Shown: positions 1 to 8,739, counted from the stretch's first letter. The stretch: 64,000 nucleotides of DNA from Sphingomonas yunnanensis (GCF_019898765.1 NZ_JAIOKB010000007.1:62001-126000), one strand, 5' to 3'. The notes: generated from the letters alone by a model not told the origin. Translations and numbers: made by a program.

Positions 1-111
1 AACTCGGGGAGCCACTCTCTTATATCGCTGAACCAAGGCCGATGCGCCGGATGCGCTGCGAGGCACGCGTTGCCGCGCGCATGGCGCCTGATCCGCCCTT
101 TGGGATATATA

Positions 112-125
112 CGGTAACGCTACCA
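112..125. promoter_or_regulatory. Candidate LacI-family operator
   Basis: The bases CGGTAACGCTACCA form a near-palindrome: GGTAACGCTACC matches its reverse complement at 10 of 12 positions around a central CG. This is the usual look of LacI/GalR operators, and it resembles the sites reported before carbohydrate-linked TonB receptor genes in Xanthomonas and Caulobacter (recalled from knowledge, not searched). No LacI-family gene lies in the window, so the regulator would have to be elsewhere. Confidence 0.45.
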
Positions 126-381
126 CCTTGTGCGGGCGCATGCTGGAAGCACGATGTCGCCGCACCAGTAACTTCCTGAGAGGCGGAACACCCGAAGAGT
201 CGTGCACCATAAATTGGCAGCCTTTGTCATGCCCTTCATTAGCGGCCGCGGGCCTGAGTGCGTCACAACGCGCGGCTAAAACTTTGCCGATACGAAAGGG
301 GAAAGCGGTTACATCGCTTTGCTGTTCCAAGCGCCGGAAGTTTCACATTGATCGGACAAACCGGACGAGCTAAATACCGCA

Positions 382-395
382 TGGTAGCGCTCATC
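382..395. promoter_or_regulatory. Second candidate LacI-type half-conserved operator
   Basis: TGGTAGCGCTCATC contains a perfect AGCGCT core and one perfect TGGT arm; the other arm is degenerate. It lies about 50 bases before the receptor start, where a repressor would block transcription or initiation. Its likeness to the site at 112-125 is the main reason for listing it; alone it would be weak. Confidence 0.35.
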
Positions 396-441
396 AAGGC
401 GCACCACGAAGGCTCGCCGGTCAGCGGCGGCATTAGGGGGG

Positions 442-3400
442 ATGATGGAAGACGGCGTTCGACTCTCGCGCTTTGTTAACGTTCACCGGCGCTCGTTGCG
501 GGCGGGCGCTTCGCTCGCGGCGCTGCTCGGACTCGGGCTGAGCGGCTCCGCCTGGGCACAGGCCGAGGTCCAGCCGATCGCCCCCGACGCCAGCCAGGCG
601 GCCGCTCCCGGCCAGGACCAGGGCGAGCCCGGTGCAAGCGACGCGGGCGACGTGGTCGTGACCGGCCGCCGCGCCGCACTCCAGGCCGCCGACGATCGAA
701 AGCGCCGCAGCGAGACCATCATCGACTCGGTCGTCGCCGACGACGCCGGCAAGCTGCCCGACAACTCGATCACCGAGGTGCTCCAGCGCGTCTCGGGCGT
801 CTCGATCGTCCGCTTCGCCGCGCTCGGCGATCCGGACCATTATTCCGTGCAGGGCTCGGGCGTTCAGGTGCGCGGCCTGACCGGCGTCGCCTCGCGCCTT
901 AACGGCCGCGAGATCTTCAGTGCCAACAACGGCCGCGCCATCCTGTGGAGCGACGTCACCCCCGAGCTGATGGCCGCGGTCGACGTCTACAAGGCCTCTA
1001 CCGCCGACCTGATCGAGGGCGGCACCGGCGGCCAGATCGACCTGCGCACCAAGCTGCCGTTCGACTTCGACGGCGGCTTCCACGTCGCCGGCACCGGCGA
1101 GCTGGCACTGGGCGACATGGCAAACAAGGCCGATCCGACCGGCTCGTTCCTCGTCACCAAGAGCTTCGACACCGGCATCGGCCGCATCGGCGTGCTCGCC
1201 GACCTCGCCTTCAGCCAGTTCAGCTCACTGTCGCAGTTCCTGCGCACCAGCCCCTATTTCCTGACCAAGCTGAGCGACGGCACCGAGAAGTACGTGCCGA
1301 GCGGCTTCGCCTACGGTGACGAGGCGTTCCAGTATCGCCGCTACGGCATCTACGGCGCGGTGCAATGGGCGCCGAGCGACTCGCTGACCTTCACCGGCAC
1401 CTTCTTCCAGTCGCGCTACAAGAGCCAGTCGAGCGACTATGGCACCCAGCTCGACTCACAGACGCTGACGGTCAATCCCGCCACCAGCACCTTCGACAGC
1501 GATGGCCTGCTGCTGTCGAGCGACGCGCTGTACAACCGCAACACAGACACTTTCGCGCCCACCAACGCGGCGATCACCAGCAGCGGCAACAAGGGCTTCG
1601 TCCAGAGCAACACGGTGACGCGCGACTATTCGCTGTCGTTCGCCTGGGCGCCGGACGGCGGTCCGCTCTCGATCAAGGGCGCGATCCAGCGGGTCGACTC
1701 GCACCAGATCTATGACCGCATCGACATCTTCCGCGACACCGGTTTCGGCAACAGCTACGGGATCGACCTCACCGGCGACCTGCCGCTGATCAGCGTCGGC
1801 GCCGACACGCGCGCCGCCTTCGCCGACCCGTCGACCTATTTCTGGTCGGCGTCGATGCCGCACAATGAGAACAACAAGGGCCGGCTCGACAGCGCCCAGG
1901 TCGACGCCGAGTACACGTTCGACGACGGCTTCTTCCGCTCGGTAAAGCTGGGCGCCCGCGCCGCCGAGCGCAAAGAGCGCGACTTCGCCAACGGCTACAA
2001 CTGGACCGCGCTGGGGCGCGGCTGGAACGGCGACCCGCAGCTCACCTACGCCAACGCGGTGCCGGGCGACGTCGCGGTCCACACGTTCGACGACTTCTTT
2101 CGCGGCAACACCGCGCTGCCGGGCAACCTGATGTTCGCGACCCAGGCGCTGGCGTCGCGCTACAATCGCGACCGCACCGGGCTGGTCCAGTCGCCGCCGG
2201 CCGGCTTCTGCCCCGCGGGAACCGAGTTCAACTGCTCCGCATCCGGCCCGCTCCCGGCGGGCAGCGGCTACGGCGGCGCCGCGGGTATCCGCCCGGTCGG
2301 CTTCGTCCTGCCGGGCGACCAGGTCGATAACCGCACCCGCAACATCGCCGGCTACGCGCTGCTCCGCTTCGGGCCGCAGGACAACATGCCGGGCATCGCG
2401 GGCAACATCGGCCTGCGCGTCGTCAACATCCGCAACCGGGGCAGCGGCTACGTCCAGCAGAACGGTGGGACCGTCTATCTCCGCAACGGCGTGCCGCAAA
2501 CCTTGGCGAACACCTTCGTGCCGCGCGGCGGGGAGGCCGAGTTCACGCGCTTCCTGCCCTCGATCAACCTCGAGTTCTCGCCCAGCGCCAAGGTGAAGCT
2601 GCGCGGCAGCTACAACGTGACGCTCGACCTGCCGAGCTTCACCGCGCTGCGCTCCTCAGGGTCGGTCGGCGTCGCCACGATCACCAACCCGGGCGGGACG
2701 GCGCTGACCCCGCTCTTCGCCAACTTCACCGCGGACACGGGCAATCCGCTGCTGAAGCCGACGCTGTCGAACAACTTCGACATCTCGATGGAATATTACG
2801 CGCGCGCCGGCACGTCCTTCCACGTCGCGCCCTTCTACAAGCGCCTGACCAACCTGCCGATCTTCTCGATCACGGAGCGGCAGGTAAACGTGATCTTCAC
2901 CGACGGTACCAACGAGACCGTCACCGCGACCGCGTCGGATTATATCAACTCGACCAAGGCCGCGACGGTGAAGGGCGTCGAGGTCGGCGGCCGCTTCTTC
3001 CTCGACATGCTGCCGGGCTTCCTCAGCGGGTTCGGCTTCGAGGGCAATTACACCTTCATCGAGAGCAGCAACCCGGGTGACCTGTACCGCGACATTCGCG
3101 GCCAGCTGCGCAACGACGCGCCGCTGGTCGGCCTGTCGAAGCACAACGCCAACGCGACTCTGCTCTATGAGCGCAATCCCTTCTCGCTGCGCGTCGCTTA
3201 CTCGTGGCGCTCCAAGTACCTGCTGTCGACCAACAGCAACGGCACCAACGGCACGTACAATTACTATAGCGCGCCCGGCGTGCTGACCGACCTGGACGGC
3301 GGTGCCAACACCAGCACGCAGATCGCGCTGCCGATCTACGGCGGCAACTACGGCTCGCTCGACGCCGGCATCCGCTTCAAGGTGACGGACAATTTTTCGT

Positions 3401-3537
3401 TCGGCGTGCAGGGCACCAACCTCACCGCGTCGACCCAGCGGACGCTGATGGGCGGCTATCCCAATGACCGGCTGGTCGGGCGCAGCTGGTTCCAGTCGGA
3501 CCGTCGCATCAGCACGGGTATCAACCTGTCGTTCTGA
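442..3537 (+). CDS. TonB-dependent receptor (Xanthomonas/Caulobacter-type outer-membrane transporter)
   Basis: An outer-membrane transporter that uses TonB energy to import a scarce substrate, here probably an oligosaccharide or similar carbon source (inference). The 1031-residue product starts with a signal peptide that ends after SAWA near residue 39. A TonB-box-like DVVVTG follows near residue 70. The plug domain contains LPDNSITEVLQRVSGVSI, QVRGL and a VDVYKAS/EGGTGGQIDL segment, a pattern of the large sphingomonad/Caulobacter TonB receptor family. The rest is a beta barrel rich in Tyr, Asn and Gly, closing with a terminal Phe (NLSF). The start has two adjacent ATGs (442 and 445) right after AGGGGGG; 445 gives slightly better spacing. 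The halogenase-like gene follows on the same strand, and such pairs are common in these bacteria. The two operator-like sites upstream suggest LacI control. The exact substrate cannot be read from the sequence. Confidence 0.95.
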   Translation: MMEDGVRLSRFVNVHRRSLRAGASLAALLGLGLSGSAWAQAEVQPIAPDASQAAAPGQDQGEPGASDAGDVVVTGRRAALQAADDRKRRSETIIDSVVADDAGKLPDNSITEVLQRVSGVSIVRFAALGDPDHYSVQGSGVQVRGLTGVASRLNGREIFSANNGRAILWSDVTPELMAAVDVYKASTADLIEGGTGGQIDLRTKLPFDFDGGFHVAGTGELALGDMANKADPTGSFLVTKSFDTGIGRIGVLADLAFSQFSSLSQFLRTSPYFLTKLSDGTEKYVPSGFAYGDEAFQYRRYGIYGAVQWAPSDSLTFTGTFFQSRYKSQSSDYGTQLDSQTLTVNPATSTFDSDGLLLSSDALYNRNTDTFAPTNAAITSSGNKGFVQSNTVTRDYSLSFAWAPDGGPLSIKGAIQRVDSHQIYDRIDIFRDTGFGNSYGIDLTGDLPLISVGADTRAAFADPSTYFWSASMPHNENNKGRLDSAQVDAEYTFDDGFFRSVKLGARAAERKERDFANGYNWTALGRGWNGDPQLTYANAVPGDVAVHTFDDFFRGNTALPGNLMFATQALASRYNRDRTGLVQSPPAGFCPAGTEFNCSASGPLPAGSGYGGAAGIRPVGFVLPGDQVDNRTRNIAGYALLRFGPQDNMPGIAGNIGLRVVNIRNRGSGYVQQNGGTVYLRNGVPQTLANTFVPRGGEAEFTRFLPSINLEFSPSAKVKLRGSYNVTLDLPSFTALRSSGSVGVATITNPGGTALTPLFANFTADTGNPLLKPTLSNNFDISMEYYARAGTSFHVAPFYKRLTNLPIFSITERQVNVIFTDGTNETVTATASDYINSTKAATVKGVEVGGRFFLDMLPGFLSGFGFEGNYTFIESSNPGDLYRDIRGQLRNDAPLVGLSKHNANATLLYERNPFSLRVAYSWRSKYLLSTNSNGTNGTYNYYSAPGVLTDLDGGANTSTQIALPIYGGNYGSLDAGIRFKVTDNFSFGVQGTNLTASTQRTLMGGYPNDRLVGRSWFQSDRRISTGINLSF

Positions 3538-3545
3538 TAGGATGC

Positions 3546-3574
3546 GCTGCCCCGCCGGTCCGCGGCGGGGCAGC
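3546..3574 (+). terminator. Strong GC hairpin between receptor and halogenase genes
   Basis: GCTGCCCCGCC (3546-3556) and GGCGGGGCAGC (3564-3574) form a perfect 11-bp stem with a 7-base loop, starting 9 bases after the receptor stop. It is followed by a G-run rather than a T-run, so it is more likely an attenuator or mRNA-stabilising hairpin lowering halogenase expression than a full terminator. Confidence 0.5.
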
Positions 3575-3586
3575 GGGGGGACGGCC

Positions 3587-5134
3587 ATGAGGAAGCGCGT
3601 GCTGATCGTCGGCGGAGGCACCGCGGGGTGGCTCACCGCCGGCTATCTCGCGAAGCGGCTGGGCGCCGACCTGGCCGAGGGCGTCGCGATCACACTGGTC
3701 GAGTCGAAGGACATCGGCGTGCTCGGTGTCGGCGAAGGCACCTTCCCCACGATCCGCCGCACGCTCGCCACGATCGGCGTCGACGAGGCCGATCTGGTGC
3801 GCCGCTGCGGCGCCACATTCAAACAGGGCGCGCGCTTCGTCCATTGGCAGCGCGCGCCGGGGACGTCCGGGCGCGACCATTACATGCACCCGTTCCAGGT
3901 CGCCGAGGCGCCGGGCGGGCTCGAGCTACTGCCCTATTGGCTCAGCGGCGCCGCGGGCGACGCCGAGTGGGACGAAGTTTCCACCCCGCAGAAGGCCGCC
4001 GCCGACTCGGCGCGCGCGCCCAAGCTGCCGACCCACCCCGATTATATCGGGCCGCTCAACTACGCCTTCCACTTCGACGCGGTCGCGCTCGCGGGGCTGC
4101 TGCGCGAGCGCGCGGTGGCGAACGGCGTGACCCATCTGGTCGACACCGTCACCCATGTCGCGCTCGACGACGCCGGCGCGGTCGAGCGGGTGGAGACCGA
4201 GCGTCACGGCACGCTCACCGCGGACCTCTACGTCGACTGCACCGGCTTCCGCGCCGAGCTGATCGGCAAGGCGATGGGCGTGCCGTTCCGCTCGTGCCGC
4301 GACGTGCTGTTCTGCGACCGGGCGCTCGCCGCGCAGCTGCCCTATGACGCGCCGGACGCGCCGATCGCGTCGCAGACCATATCCACCGCGCAGGAGGCGG
4401 GCTGGATCTGGGACATCGGGCTGGACCACCGCCGCGGCATCGGCCACGTCTACTCGTCCGACCACAGCGACGACGCGGCCGCCGAGCGCGCGCTGCGGCG
4501 CTATCTCGGCGCGCGCGGGGAGCAGGCGGAGGTGCGCCGCTTCCGCTTCGAGGCGGGTTTCCGCGAGGTTAACTGGCGCCGCAACTGCGTCGCGGTGGGG
4601 CTGTCGAGCGGCTTCTTCGAGCCGCTGGAGGCGACCGGCATCGCCTTCGCCGAGGTGTCCGCCGCGATGATCGCCAACCTCTTCCCGTGGAGCGGCGACT
4701 ACGAGACCTCAGCGCGGCAGTTCAACGCGAACCTGCTGCGCCGCTACGAGCGCGCGCTCGACTTCATCAAGCTGCATTACTGCCTGTCCGAGCGGCGCGA
4801 CACCGACTTCTGGCGCGACAATGTCGCCGACTCGTCGAACACCGCCAGCCTGCTCGAGCTGCTCGACCGCTGGCGCCATCGCTGGCCCAACGAGCTCGAC
4901 ATCGACCCGCAGGTCGACATCTTCACCGAGGCGAGCTGGCAGTACGTCCTCTACGGCATGGGCTGGCGCACCGACCTGAGCGCGCGCGCCGGTGCGCTGC
5001 GCTACCGCGACGACGCGCGCCGCGCGTTCGGCGAGGTCCGCCGGCAGGTCGGGGTCGCGCTCGCCAACCTGCCGTCGCACCGCGCCCTGGTCGAGGCGGC
5101 GCAGCGGCGCGGCTTCGGCGGCGCCGCCGCCTGA
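3587..5134 (+). CDS. Tryptophan-halogenase-family flavoprotein (FAD-dependent)
   Basis: A 515-residue protein of the flavin-dependent tryptophan halogenase superfamily, whose studied members use FADH2, oxygen and halide to halogenate indoles. The N-terminal FAD site is GGGTAGW (residues 9-15). Lys79 in ATFKQGARF falls where the family's catalytic lysine is expected. The FFEPLEATG block is present near 343-351. The second signature WxWxIP is altered to WIWDIG (273-278), so the true reaction is uncertain. I chose the ATG at 3587, after GGGGGGACGG, because the open frame upstream overlaps the receptor gene and contains the hairpin. Genes of this family are often found beside TonB receptors in Sphingomonas, Caulobacter and Xanthomonas. 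A role on the imported substrate or in signalling is inference; halogenation of free tryptophan is not demonstrated by the sequence. Confidence 0.88.
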   Translation: MRKRVLIVGGGTAGWLTAGYLAKRLGADLAEGVAITLVESKDIGVLGVGEGTFPTIRRTLATIGVDEADLVRRCGATFKQGARFVHWQRAPGTSGRDHYMHPFQVAEAPGGLELLPYWLSGAAGDAEWDEVSTPQKAAADSARAPKLPTHPDYIGPLNYAFHFDAVALAGLLRERAVANGVTHLVDTVTHVALDDAGAVERVETERHGTLTADLYVDCTGFRAELIGKAMGVPFRSCRDVLFCDRALAAQLPYDAPDAPIASQTISTAQEAGWIWDIGLDHRRGIGHVYSSDHSDDAAAERALRRYLGARGEQAEVRRFRFEAGFREVNWRRNCVAVGLSSGFFEPLEATGIAFAEVSAAMIANLFPWSGDYETSARQFNANLLRRYERALDFIKLHYCLSERRDTDFWRDNVADSSNTASLLELLDRWRHRWPNELDIDPQVDIFTEASWQYVLYGMGWRTDLSARAGALRYRDDARRAFGEVRRQVGVALANLPSHRALVEAAQRRGFGGAAA

Positions 5135-5141
5135 GCCCGCG

Positions 5142-5777
5142 CTAGAAGCTGACGCCCGCGGTGCGCATCGCCGCCTCCGCGGCATCGACGCTGCTGCCCT
5201 CCCCCGCCGGTATCGCGATCGCGCGCGTGTAGCCGGTCAGCACGAGCGCCGCGAAGCCCTCGCGCCGCGCGTCGAGCGCGGACCAGCTGACGCAGAAATC
5301 ATAGGCGAGGCCGACCAGGACGCAGCGCCGCACGCCCTTGTCGCGGAGATAACCGGCGAGGCCGGTGGGCGTGGCCCTGTCGTTCTCGTAGAAGGCCGAG
5401 TAGGAATCGACCGCCGGGTCGGCGCCCTTGCGCAGGATCAGCCCGGCGCGCGCGACCGCGCCGGCGACGTCGGGGTGAAAGTCGGCGCCCGCGCAACCCT
5501 GAACGCAATGGTCGGGCCACAGCACCTGCTCGCCGTAGGGCAGGCGGATCACGTCGAAGGCGCGCCGGCCGGGATGGCTGCTCGCGAAGGACGAGTGGCC
5601 CGCGGGGTGCCAGTCCTGCGTGACCACGACGTGGCGGAAGCGCTCGGCCAGCGCCGCGATCGGCGCCATGACCGCATCGCCGTCCGCCACCGCGAGCCGA
5701 CCGCCGGGGCAGAAGTCGAGCTGCGGATCGACCACGATCAGCACGTCCTCGGCGGTAAAGTCGTCGGTGTCGTCCAT
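5142..5777 (-). CDS. pncA: Nicotinamidase (isochorismatase-fold amidohydrolase)
   Basis: Hydrolyses nicotinamide to nicotinate and ammonia in the NAD salvage pathway, in the cytoplasm. The 211-residue product has the full set of family marks: catalytic Asp17 in VDPQLDFCPGG, metal ligands in DWHPAGHSSF (residues 55-64), Lys117 in RKGADP, and nucleophile Cys162 in LAYDFCVS. Length is normal for PncA. The open frame extends 70 codons further upstream, but the ATG at 5777 is preceded by GAGGGAG and starts just before the first beta strand, so I use it. It converges on the halogenase-like gene with a 7-base gap. Related isochorismatase hydrolases share the fold, but the combination of DWHPxGHxSF and the CxxG-rich segment fits nicotinamidase well. 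Confidence 0.93.
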   Translation of the reverse strand: MDDTDDFTAEDVLIVVDPQLDFCPGGRLAVADGDAVMAPIAALAERFRHVVVTQDWHPAGHSSFASSHPGRRAFDVIRLPYGEQVLWPDHCVQGCAGADFHPDVAGAVARAGLILRKGADPAVDSYSAFYENDRATPTGLAGYLRDKGVRRCVLVGLAYDFCVSWSALDARREGFAALVLTGYTRAIAIPAGEGSSVDAAEAAMRTAGVSF

Positions 5778-6177
5778 CGGCTGCTCCCTCACGTGGGCCC
5801 TCTCGGGCAGATGACGATACGCCTTACCGTGCTCCTGCGCAGGCAGGAGCCCAGGGCCACGCTGGCGCGACGTGTTGTCTTGCTCGGCTCTGGGTTCCGG
5901 CTTTCGCCGGAACACGGGTCTGCAACACGAACGTTGAGCGATATCGCAGCGAGTCCTTGTCAGCAGAGCGGCGCGTCTACTCGACATCGCCGCTCACATC
6001 GCTCGGCCGCAGCGTCCGAAGCGTCTCGTGCGCGGATACGAGGCGCCTCCGCCACACACACTCGGCACGCCTCGCCGCCCCCTTGGCGCACGGAGCGTTT
6101 CCGTTCATCGCACGTTCCACTCGCCTCGGCTACACGACGCCAGTCGTGCCGCCCTGGTGCGATTGGAGTGACTCGCC
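5778..6177. other. 400-base gap between pncA and the lipoprotein gene
   Basis: A divergent intergenic region serving both pncA (minus) and the lipoprotein gene (plus). It holds one paired-palindrome repeat at 5829-5915. The remaining 260 bases before the lipoprotein start show no convincing gene; the open frames that cross it lack start signals. GATTGGAGTGACTCGCC just before 6178 gives a GGAG ribosome binding site. Confidence 0.5.
5829..5915. repeat. Paired-palindrome intergenic repeat, family 1 (GCTCCTGC type)
   Basis: Two hairpins: GCTCCTGCGCAGGCAGGAGC (5831-5850) and TTCCGGCTTTCGCCGGAA (5895-5912), with CCAGGG and TCTGGG facing inward between them. The same arrangement recurs at 19211-19290 and 26067-26140. 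It lies wholly between genes. Confidence 0.75.
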
Positions 6178-6783
6178 ATGTTGAAGAAATGGGGCCGCAC
6201 CGCCGCTGTCGTGGCGCTGGCGGCCAGCACCACGTTGGTCGCGGCGTGCGCGACCGAGACTGCTTATCGCCCGGCGACCGGATCGGGCTTCTATCGCACC
6301 GGCTACAGCGACACTCGCATCGAGCCGAATCGGTTCCGCGTCACCTTCGCGGGCAACACCGTCACCGACCGCGACGTGGTGGAGCGCTACCTGCTGTTCC
6401 GCTCGGCCGAGCTGACGCTGCAGAACGGCTTCGACTATTTCGTGATGGCGGACCGCGACACCGATCGCCAGGCGCGCACCTATTCGACGCCGGGCTACGG
6501 CGGCTTCGGTCCCGGCTTCGGCGCATTCGGCGGTGGGCTGTGGGGGCCGCGCTGGGGCTTCTACGGCCGCGGTTTCGGCTATCGCGCCTGGGATCCGTTC
6601 TGGGGTGGCCCGTGGGGCGGCTTCGGTGGCGGTGCCGACATCCGCACCGTCGACCGCTACGAGGCCTCCGCCGAGATCGTGATGTTCAAGGGCTCGCCCG
6701 AGCCTGGCAACGTCCGTGCCTTCAACGCGCGGCAGGTGGTAGAGACGATCGGGCCGTCGATCAGGCTGCCCAAGGCGTCCTGA
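6178..6783 (+). CDS. CC0125/CC1285-type envelope lipoprotein
   Basis: A 201-residue predicted lipoprotein. The N-terminus has a positive start (MLKKWGR), a hydrophobic stretch and a lipobox LVAAC with the lipidated Cys at residue 24. The middle contains a pattern (RFRVTFAGN, AELTLQNGFDYF) that I recognise from a family annotated as CC0125/CC1285 lipoproteins in Caulobacter and sphingomonads. After that comes an unusual Gly/Trp/Phe-rich stretch (about residues 100-155) with repeated GFG and WGG units, then a short ordered tail. Such Gly-rich linkers are often flexible surface segments. No enzyme motif is visible and the function is unknown. The gene stands alone, with a strong terminator after it. 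Confidence 0.85.
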   Translation: MLKKWGRTAAVVALAASTTLVAACATETAYRPATGSGFYRTGYSDTRIEPNRFRVTFAGNTVTDRDVVERYLLFRSAELTLQNGFDYFVMADRDTDRQARTYSTPGYGGFGPGFGAFGGGLWGPRWGFYGRGFGYRAWDPFWGGPWGGFGGGADIRTVDRYEASAEIVMFKGSPEPGNVRAFNARQVVETIGPSIRLPKAS

Positions 6784-6806
6784 CCCCTCGATCGATGAGG
6801 ACAACG

Positions 6807-6833
6807 GGGCTGCGACCGGCGAGGTCGCAGCCC
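6807..6833 (+). terminator. Bidirectional intrinsic-like terminator
   Basis: GGGCTGCGACC (6807-6817) and GGTCGCAGCCC (6823-6833) make an 11-bp stem with a 5-base loop, followed by TTCTC on the plus strand. It lies between the convergent lipoprotein gene and dapD and can serve both. Confidence 0.8.
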
Positions 6834-6878
6834 TTCTCACGTCTGGATCGGTGCGCTGAGCTTACGCCCACGCGCGTC

Positions 6879-7706
6879 TCAGTCGCGCAGCAGTTCGTTG
6901 ATGCTGGTCTTGCTGCGGGTCTGCGCGTCGACGCGCTTGACGATCACCGCGCAGTAGAGCGCCGGCTTGCCTTCCCCGCCGCCGATCGAGCCCGGCACCA
7001 CCACCGCATAGGGCGGGACTTCGCCGCGGAAGGTCTCGCCGGTCACGCGATCGATGATCTTGGTCGAGGCGCCGAGGTACACGCCCATCGACAGCACCGC
7101 ACCCTCGCCGACGCGCACGCCCTCCGCCACCTCGGCGCGCGCGCCGATGAAGGCGCCGTCGCCGATGATGACGGGGTCGGCCTGGAGCGGCTCGAGCACG
7201 CCGCCGATCCCCGCCCCACCCGAGAGGTGGACGTTGCGTCCGATCTGGGCGCAGCTGCCGACCGTCGCCCAGGTGTCGACCATCGTGCCCTCGCCGACAT
7301 AGGCGCCGATGTTGACGAAGCTGGGCATGAGGATCGCGCCCTTGCCGACGAAGGCGCCGCGCCGCACCACGCTGCCCGGCACCGCGCGGAAGCCCGCGGA
7401 GCGGAACTCGGCCTCGCTCCAGCCCGAGAATTTGCTCGGCACTTTATCGTACCAGTGGCCAGCACCGGGGCCGTTGTCGATCAACGCATTGTCGTTGAGG
7501 CGGAAGCTCAGCAACACCGCCTTCTTGAGCCACTGATTGACGCGCCAACCGCCCGCCCCATCGGGCTCGGCGACGCGCGCCTCGCCCGCGTCGAGCAGCG
7601 CGAGCGCGCGATCGACCGCGACACGGATCTCGCCCGCGGTGGTGAGGCCGAGCTCGGCGCGCTGCTCCCAGGCGGCGTCGATGGTGGCGGCGAGGTCGGT
7701 CGTCAT
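6879..7706 (-). CDS. dapD: 2,3,4,5-tetrahydropyridine-2,6-dicarboxylate N-succinyltransferase
   Basis: Transfers succinyl from succinyl-CoA to tetrahydrodipicolinate in the succinylase branch of lysine and diaminopimelate synthesis. The 275-residue length is standard. The N-terminal helical domain is followed from about residue 100 by a left-handed beta helix of hexapeptide repeats (for example [48 protein letters not shown]), ending in a C-terminal segment with [21 protein letters not shown]. The serine-rich [15 protein letters not shown] segment, conserved in DapD, is intact. It overlaps the start of its upstream neighbour's stop by 4 bases (7703-7706), so the two are translationally coupled. 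Essential for peptidoglycan precursor supply in most proteobacteria (known). Confidence 0.97.
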   Translation of the reverse strand: MTTDLAATIDAAWEQRAELGLTTAGEIRVAVDRALALLDAGEARVAEPDGAGGWRVNQWLKKAVLLSFRLNDNALIDNGPGAGHWYDKVPSKFSGWSEAEFRSAGFRAVPGSVVRRGAFVGKGAILMPSFVNIGAYVGEGTMVDTWATVGSCAQIGRNVHLSGGAGIGGVLEPLQADPVIIGDGAFIGARAEVAEGVRVGEGAVLSMGVYLGASTKIIDRVTGETFRGEVPPYAVVVPGSIGGGEGKPALYCAVIVKRVDAQTRSKTSINELLRD

Positions 7707-8368
7707 GGGGTCTCCAACAGGGTCTCGAGCCAGGCGGTGAGATCGGTCACGCGATAGTCGACGTAGGAGCGGTCGTCATCGTGGTCCTGCTCGGACCCGT
7801 TGTCGACCCACACCGTCGCCATGCCGATCGCCTTGGCGGGTCTTAGGTTGCGCGCCATGTCCTCGACGAACAGGCCGCGCGCAGGATCGATGCCGAAGGC
7901 GTCGCACAGCCCCTGATAGGCGGCGGGCGCGGGCTTGGGCACGAGGTTCATCGCGGTGATATCGTGCACCGCCTCGAAGCTGGCGCCGAGCCCGAGCCGA
8001 TCGAGCACCTTGAGCGCATAGGGCTTGTCGCCGTTGGTGAACACCAATTTGCGCCCGGGCAGACGCGCCAGCGCGGCGGCGAGCGGAGCGTTCTCCTCCA
8101 GCGCGTCCATCTCGATGTCGTGGACATAAGCGAGGAAGGCGGCGGGATCGATCTCGTGATTGGCCATCAGCCCGGCCAGCGTGGTGCCGTGGCCGAGGAA
8201 ATAGTCCTTCTGTACGCGCCGCGCCTCGACCGGATCGAGCCCTAGCAGGTCGCCGACGAAGGCGGTCATGCGCCGGTCGATCAGCGCGAACAGGTCGGCG
8301 CTGGCCGGATAGAGCGTGTTGTCGAGATCGAAGATCCAGGTGTCGATGTGCGCGAGCGCTGGCAGCAT
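7703..8368 (-). CDS. HAD-family pyrimidine 5'-nucleotidase
   Basis: A 221-residue haloacid dehalogenase superfamily phosphatase of the pyrimidine 5'-nucleotidase (SDT1/YjjG-like) type. Motif I is FDLDNTLYP with nucleophile Asp14 and acid/base Asp16. Motif II is VFTNG, motif III Lys is in the NLVPKPAP segment, and motif IV is [15 protein letters not shown] helical cap domain lies between motifs I and II. The N-terminal LYPASADLF matches alphaproteobacterial members annotated as pyrimidine 5'-nucleotidase. The gene lies upstream of dapD with an ATGA overlap; this pairing is common in alphaproteobacteria and may be for expression rather than pathway reasons. Substrate preference (UMP, dUMP or other) cannot be read from sequence. 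Confidence 0.9.
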   Translation of the reverse strand: MLPALAHIDTWIFDLDNTLYPASADLFALIDRRMTAFVGDLLGLDPVEARRVQKDYFLGHGTTLAGLMANHEIDPAAFLAYVHDIEMDALEENAPLAAALARLPGRKLVFTNGDKPYALKVLDRLGLGASFEAVHDITAMNLVPKPAPAAYQGLCDAFGIDPARGLFVEDMARNLRPAKAIGMATVWVDNGSEQDHDDDRSYVDYRVTDLTAWLETLLETP

Positions 8369-8739
8369 GGCGCTGGGCTGTAGTGGCTTTACCGCGGCGC
8401 GTCATCCCTTCGGCTGTTTAAGGCGAGGGGATCTTCGCTCCGATCATCCGAGCCCACCCTTTTATCCGCTTCGTCATCCCGGACTTGTTCCGGGATCCGC
8501 CCGTCCGTGAGAGCAACGCGACTTGAGGTTGCGGCACGGTGGATCCCGGCCTTCGCCGGGATGACGGAAGCGAGAGGAAGCGGCTAGCGACGAACGAGTG
8601 ACGAGTCCGTGATCCACGAACATGTCGCGCGCGAAAGTCGATCGGAACCGCGCGCGCTGAACCCGCCCCAAGCCACGCTTCGCCCACACCAAGCCACACT
8701 CGGGTGGCGAAGCGCCCCCCGCCTCCCCACCTCTCACAC
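8369..8739. other. 371-base divergent gap with one repeat pair
   Basis: Lies between the HAD nucleotidase (minus) and the LLM oxidoreductase (plus). It contains the family 2 repeat at 8472-8567. The rest shows no gene. Open frames crossing it on both strands (for example 8418-8741) read through the palindromes and lack starts with ribosome binding sites. Confidence 0.5.
8472..8567. repeat. Paired-palindrome repeat, family 2 (CGTCATCCCGG type)
   Basis: Left unit CGTCATCCCGGACTTGTTCC then GGGATCC; right unit GGATCCCGGCCTTCGCCGGG then ATGACGG, in inverted orientation. Each unit is itself a hairpin. Copies occur at 19089-19185, 29188-29285 and 52600-52696. Confidence 0.8.

Larger units (their letters stand above)
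1..441. other. Upstream region of the TonB-dependent receptor gene, no gene recognised
   Basis: This 441-base stretch precedes the receptor gene. Short open frames exist (for example 128-373) but they have no recognisable product, no convincing ribosome binding site and no signal or domain, so I leave them out. It holds two LacI-operator-like sites, at 112-125 and 382-395. A purine-rich run (AGGGGGG) sits directly before the receptor start. The region begins at the window edge, so it may include the end of an unseen neighbouring transcription unit. Confidence 0.6.

Noticed and set aside
128-373. 81-codon frame upstream of the receptor gene
   Set aside because: No ribosome binding site, no recognisable sequence; it overlaps a probable control region.
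1456-2499. Antisense open frame of 347 codons within the TonB receptor gene
   Set aside because: Composition (Ala, Arg, Val, Asp, Gly) is that of antisense GC-rich DNA; no start signal or family.
4992-7757. Very long plus-strand open frame (921 codons) across pncA, the lipoprotein gene and dapD
   Set aside because: It is a shadow of the GC-rich genes on the other strand and in another frame; the product is Arg/Ala/Asp-rich without domain, and the real genes have clear motifs.
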